From: UBA9659 sp965208605
GTDB taxonomy: Bacteria; Pseudomonadota; Gammaproteobacteria; Pseudomonadales; Azotimanducaceae
Direction: 5' to 3'
DNA: 64,000 nt
Assembly (NCBI GenBank): GCA_965208605.1
Contig: OZ242345.1
Span: forward strand, 1,550,001 to 1,614,000
Positions 63,751 through 64,000 of the stretch are shown here, one piece after another (within the stretch, counting starts at the first letter, position 1; each line of letters opens with the position of its first letter). The notes beneath the pieces were generated by a model. The model did not search any database, was not told where the DNA came from, and worked only from the letters and a program-made list of their open reading frames with translations. Both the position numbers and the translations under genes were made by a program.

Positions 63751-64000
63751 AATAAATCCTCAATAATCTGCCATCCAAGGCTTCACTCAAGCAGGTCGCT
63801 TAGCCGCTGTATTCCTGGTTTATTAAAAGCCATCCGAATCCCCTGCTCCAGAACGCCTGCCTACAGCACCAATATTCTGTATCCATGAACTTTCTATAGG
63901 AATTAACACTATTCAAAAATTGATTACTCAAAAATAATTCCAATAATTTTTCTGTGGGTATTCTTAAAACTTATTCCCTTGACCTTTTTCTTTCAGGATA
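63751..64000. other. Right-edge region without an identified gene
   Basis: AT-rich. A short minus-strand frame reading LEQGIRMAFNKPGIQRLSD ends near 63786, and short minus-strand frames reach the window edge, but none is long enough to support. It may contain the end of a gene lying to the right. Confidence 0.4.

Overview
The window is a stretch of gammaproteobacterial chromosome. Its backbone keeps gene orders familiar from Pseudomonas-like and other marine gammaproteobacteria: thrB / DUF2782 / polA / small RNA / engB / cytochrome c4 / dsbA; comM / TorF-type porin / glnK; lptM-lysA ... dapF-DUF484-xerC-yigB with divergent cyaY; argH divergent from hemC-hemD-hemX-hemY; rho, trxA and hemB. DUF3604, ergothioneine genes, a tripartite tricarboxylate transporter and many dispersed repeats suggest a marine, possibly host-associated species. 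The species itself cannot be named from the sequence.

Layout. 1-3.5 kb: end of an unknown gene, a DUF3604 lipoprotein and a membrane-anchored PpiC-type foldase. 3.5-9.9 kb: an AT-rich defence island with an AvaI/BsoBI-type restriction-modification pair, two tandem small paralogous proteins, an AAA ATPase plus RloB pair (AbiL-like) and a translationally coupled DprA/SLOG-like gene. 10-14.3 kb: heme O synthase, SCO1 and ergothioneine genes egtB-egtD. 14.6-28.2 kb: thrB, DUF2782, polA, a probable ErsA/Spot42-like small RNA with a sigma-E type promoter, engB, two cytochromes c, dsbA, guaB, comM, porin, glnK and thrC. 28.4-37.4 kb: yigB, xerC, DUF484, dapF, then an accessory insertion (transposase relic, PIN-like nuclease plus AAA ATPase, DUF4143 ATPase), then lysA, lptM and cyaY. 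37.4-46.9 kb: argH, hemCDXY, flavin reductase, rho, trxA, hemB. 47-53.9 kb: small protein plus retropepsin-like protease, ferritin-like protein plus luciferase-like monooxygenase, dsbB, acpH, gshA, a 2-TM SLATT-like protein. 54.2-64 kb: tRNA-Ser, a pterin synthase / SDR / YhhQ operon, a histidine-rich TonB receptor (ZnuD-like), tctCBA plus TauE/SafE, and an unknown protein.

Two repeat phenomena run through the window. (1) A dispersed inverted-repeat element with CCGTCATTCTCG ends and exchangeable inner modules occurs about a dozen times, always between genes. Many copies contain CTCGAG and CTCGGG, both matching the AvaI-type CYCGRG site. (2) Short tandem repeats, mostly of 9, 12, 15, 18, 24 or 27 bp, sit just upstream of start codons, in signal peptides, or as low-complexity linkers in otherwise conserved enzymes (ThrB, HemD, HemX, EgtB, CtaB, PpiC, TctA, YhhQ, TonB receptor). 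One 24-bp family occurs as two same-orientation arrays that bracket the defence island.

How the genes work together: hemB, hemC, hemD, hemX/Y and ctaB serve heme synthesis and respiration together with SCO1 and the cytochromes c. dsbA and dsbB form the periplasmic disulfide pathway. egtB/egtD and gshA make small thiols. thrB and thrC complete threonine synthesis. lysA and dapF serve lysine and peptidoglycan. The accessory genes are mostly candidate anti-phage modules.
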